Source: Anaerovibrio sp.
GTDB lineage: Bacteria > Bacillota > Negativicutes > Selenomonadales > Selenomonadaceae
DNA length: 6,497 nucleotides
Direction of reading: 5' to 3'
Assembly: GCA_016302095.1 (NCBI GenBank)
Contig: JAEDOE010000070.1
Span: 1-6,497 of the forward strand
Position 1 is the stretch's first letter. Each line of letters opens with the position of its first letter. A program made the translations under genes and the position numbers. Shown here piece after piece: positions 6,305 to 6,497 of the stretch. The notes under the pieces are model-generated. The model was not told where the DNA came from, searched no databases, and worked only from the letters and a program-made list of their open reading frames with translations.

Positions 6305-6355
6305 AGAACAGGTGAAAAGATTCTGTAAATTTAGTCGCAGCACCTTATGGACTTG

Positions 6356-6371
6356 CATGTATTCATGTATT
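6356..6371. repeat. Two tandem copies of an 8-bp unit
   Basis: CATGTATT is repeated head to tail (6356-6363, 6364-6371). Read on the minus strand it gives AATACATG twice, echoing the AATACAT repeats on the plus strand at 5318-5344 on the other side of the RelA/SpoT-like gene. Confidence 0.6.
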
Positions 6372-6431
6372 CCAATGGGGGAGAGATAATATTTCAATAA
6401 GTGAGAAAGCATTTCTCCAATGGGGGGAGAG
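6371..6431. repeat. Pair of 15/16-bp direct repeats 45 bases apart
   Basis: TCCAATGGGGGAGAG (6371-6385) recurs as TCCAATGGGGGGAGAG (6416-6431), differing only by one extra G. Each copy can fold weakly on itself (TCTCC against GGAGA at the second copy). The region 6305-6497 otherwise shows no convincing gene. Confidence 0.7.
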
Positions 6432-6497
6432 GCGATGCCAATGCAGGCACGCTCGCGCTATAGGGATAACAAAATCCTACCTCCATGATTATTTTCG

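Noticed and set aside
6394..6486. Minus-strand frame of 30 codons (begins MEVGFCYPYS)
   Set aside because: It is largely made of the repeat sequence, has no visible ribosome binding site before the window end, and resembles no known family.
6435..6488. Small plus-strand frame of 17 codons (begins MPMQARSRYR) after a G-rich stretch
   Set aside because: The G-rich stretch belongs to the direct repeat at 6416-6431. The frame is very short, has no promoter or known leader-peptide pattern, and could be chance.

Overview
The window looks like chromosomal DNA of a moderately GC-rich, Gram-negative-type Firmicute, most likely a member of the Negativicutes (Selenomonas/Sporomusa/Veillonella relatives). 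This is inferred from gene content: a PerR-type regulator with a 7-1-7 Fur-family operator, low-GC-type promoters, purine-rich ribosome binding sites, and a CobT-related protein that resembles the Sporomusa ArsA/ArsB pair. The genus cannot be fixed from the sequence alone.

Layout: bases 1-130 hold two hairpins. The first is a plus-strand terminator for a gene lying before the window. The second is a perfect inverted repeat that can end transcription from both sides. Next is a minus-strand PerR-like peroxide/metal regulator (131-574). A 160-base divergent intergenic region (575-734) carries a consensus-quality promoter and a Fur/PerR-type operator for the regulator, and an extended -10 promoter for tex. 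Tex (735-2927, plus) is an RNA-binding transcription accessory protein. After 105 bases with no terminator comes a 731-residue protein (3033-5228, plus) made of two CobT folds in tandem. The first fold has the CobT signature motifs and the second has lost essentially all of them. A strong bidirectional hairpin (5263-5307) separates it from a convergent minus-strand gene (5400-6272). That gene encodes a probably exported protein with a RelA/SpoT-type nucleotidyltransferase core. Short repeats surround its 3' end and its upstream region.

How the genes relate: the regulator probably controls its own promoter through the operator at 612-626. Tex and the CobT-like gene may be read from the tex promoter as one unit, although their functions (RNA metabolism and cobamide lower-ligand activation) are not obviously linked. 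The exported RelA/SpoT-like gene is a separate unit.

The two most interesting items are the apparent single-chain ArsA-ArsB fusion, with one active and one degenerate CobT domain, and the RelA/SpoT-fold protein with an N-terminal export signal.
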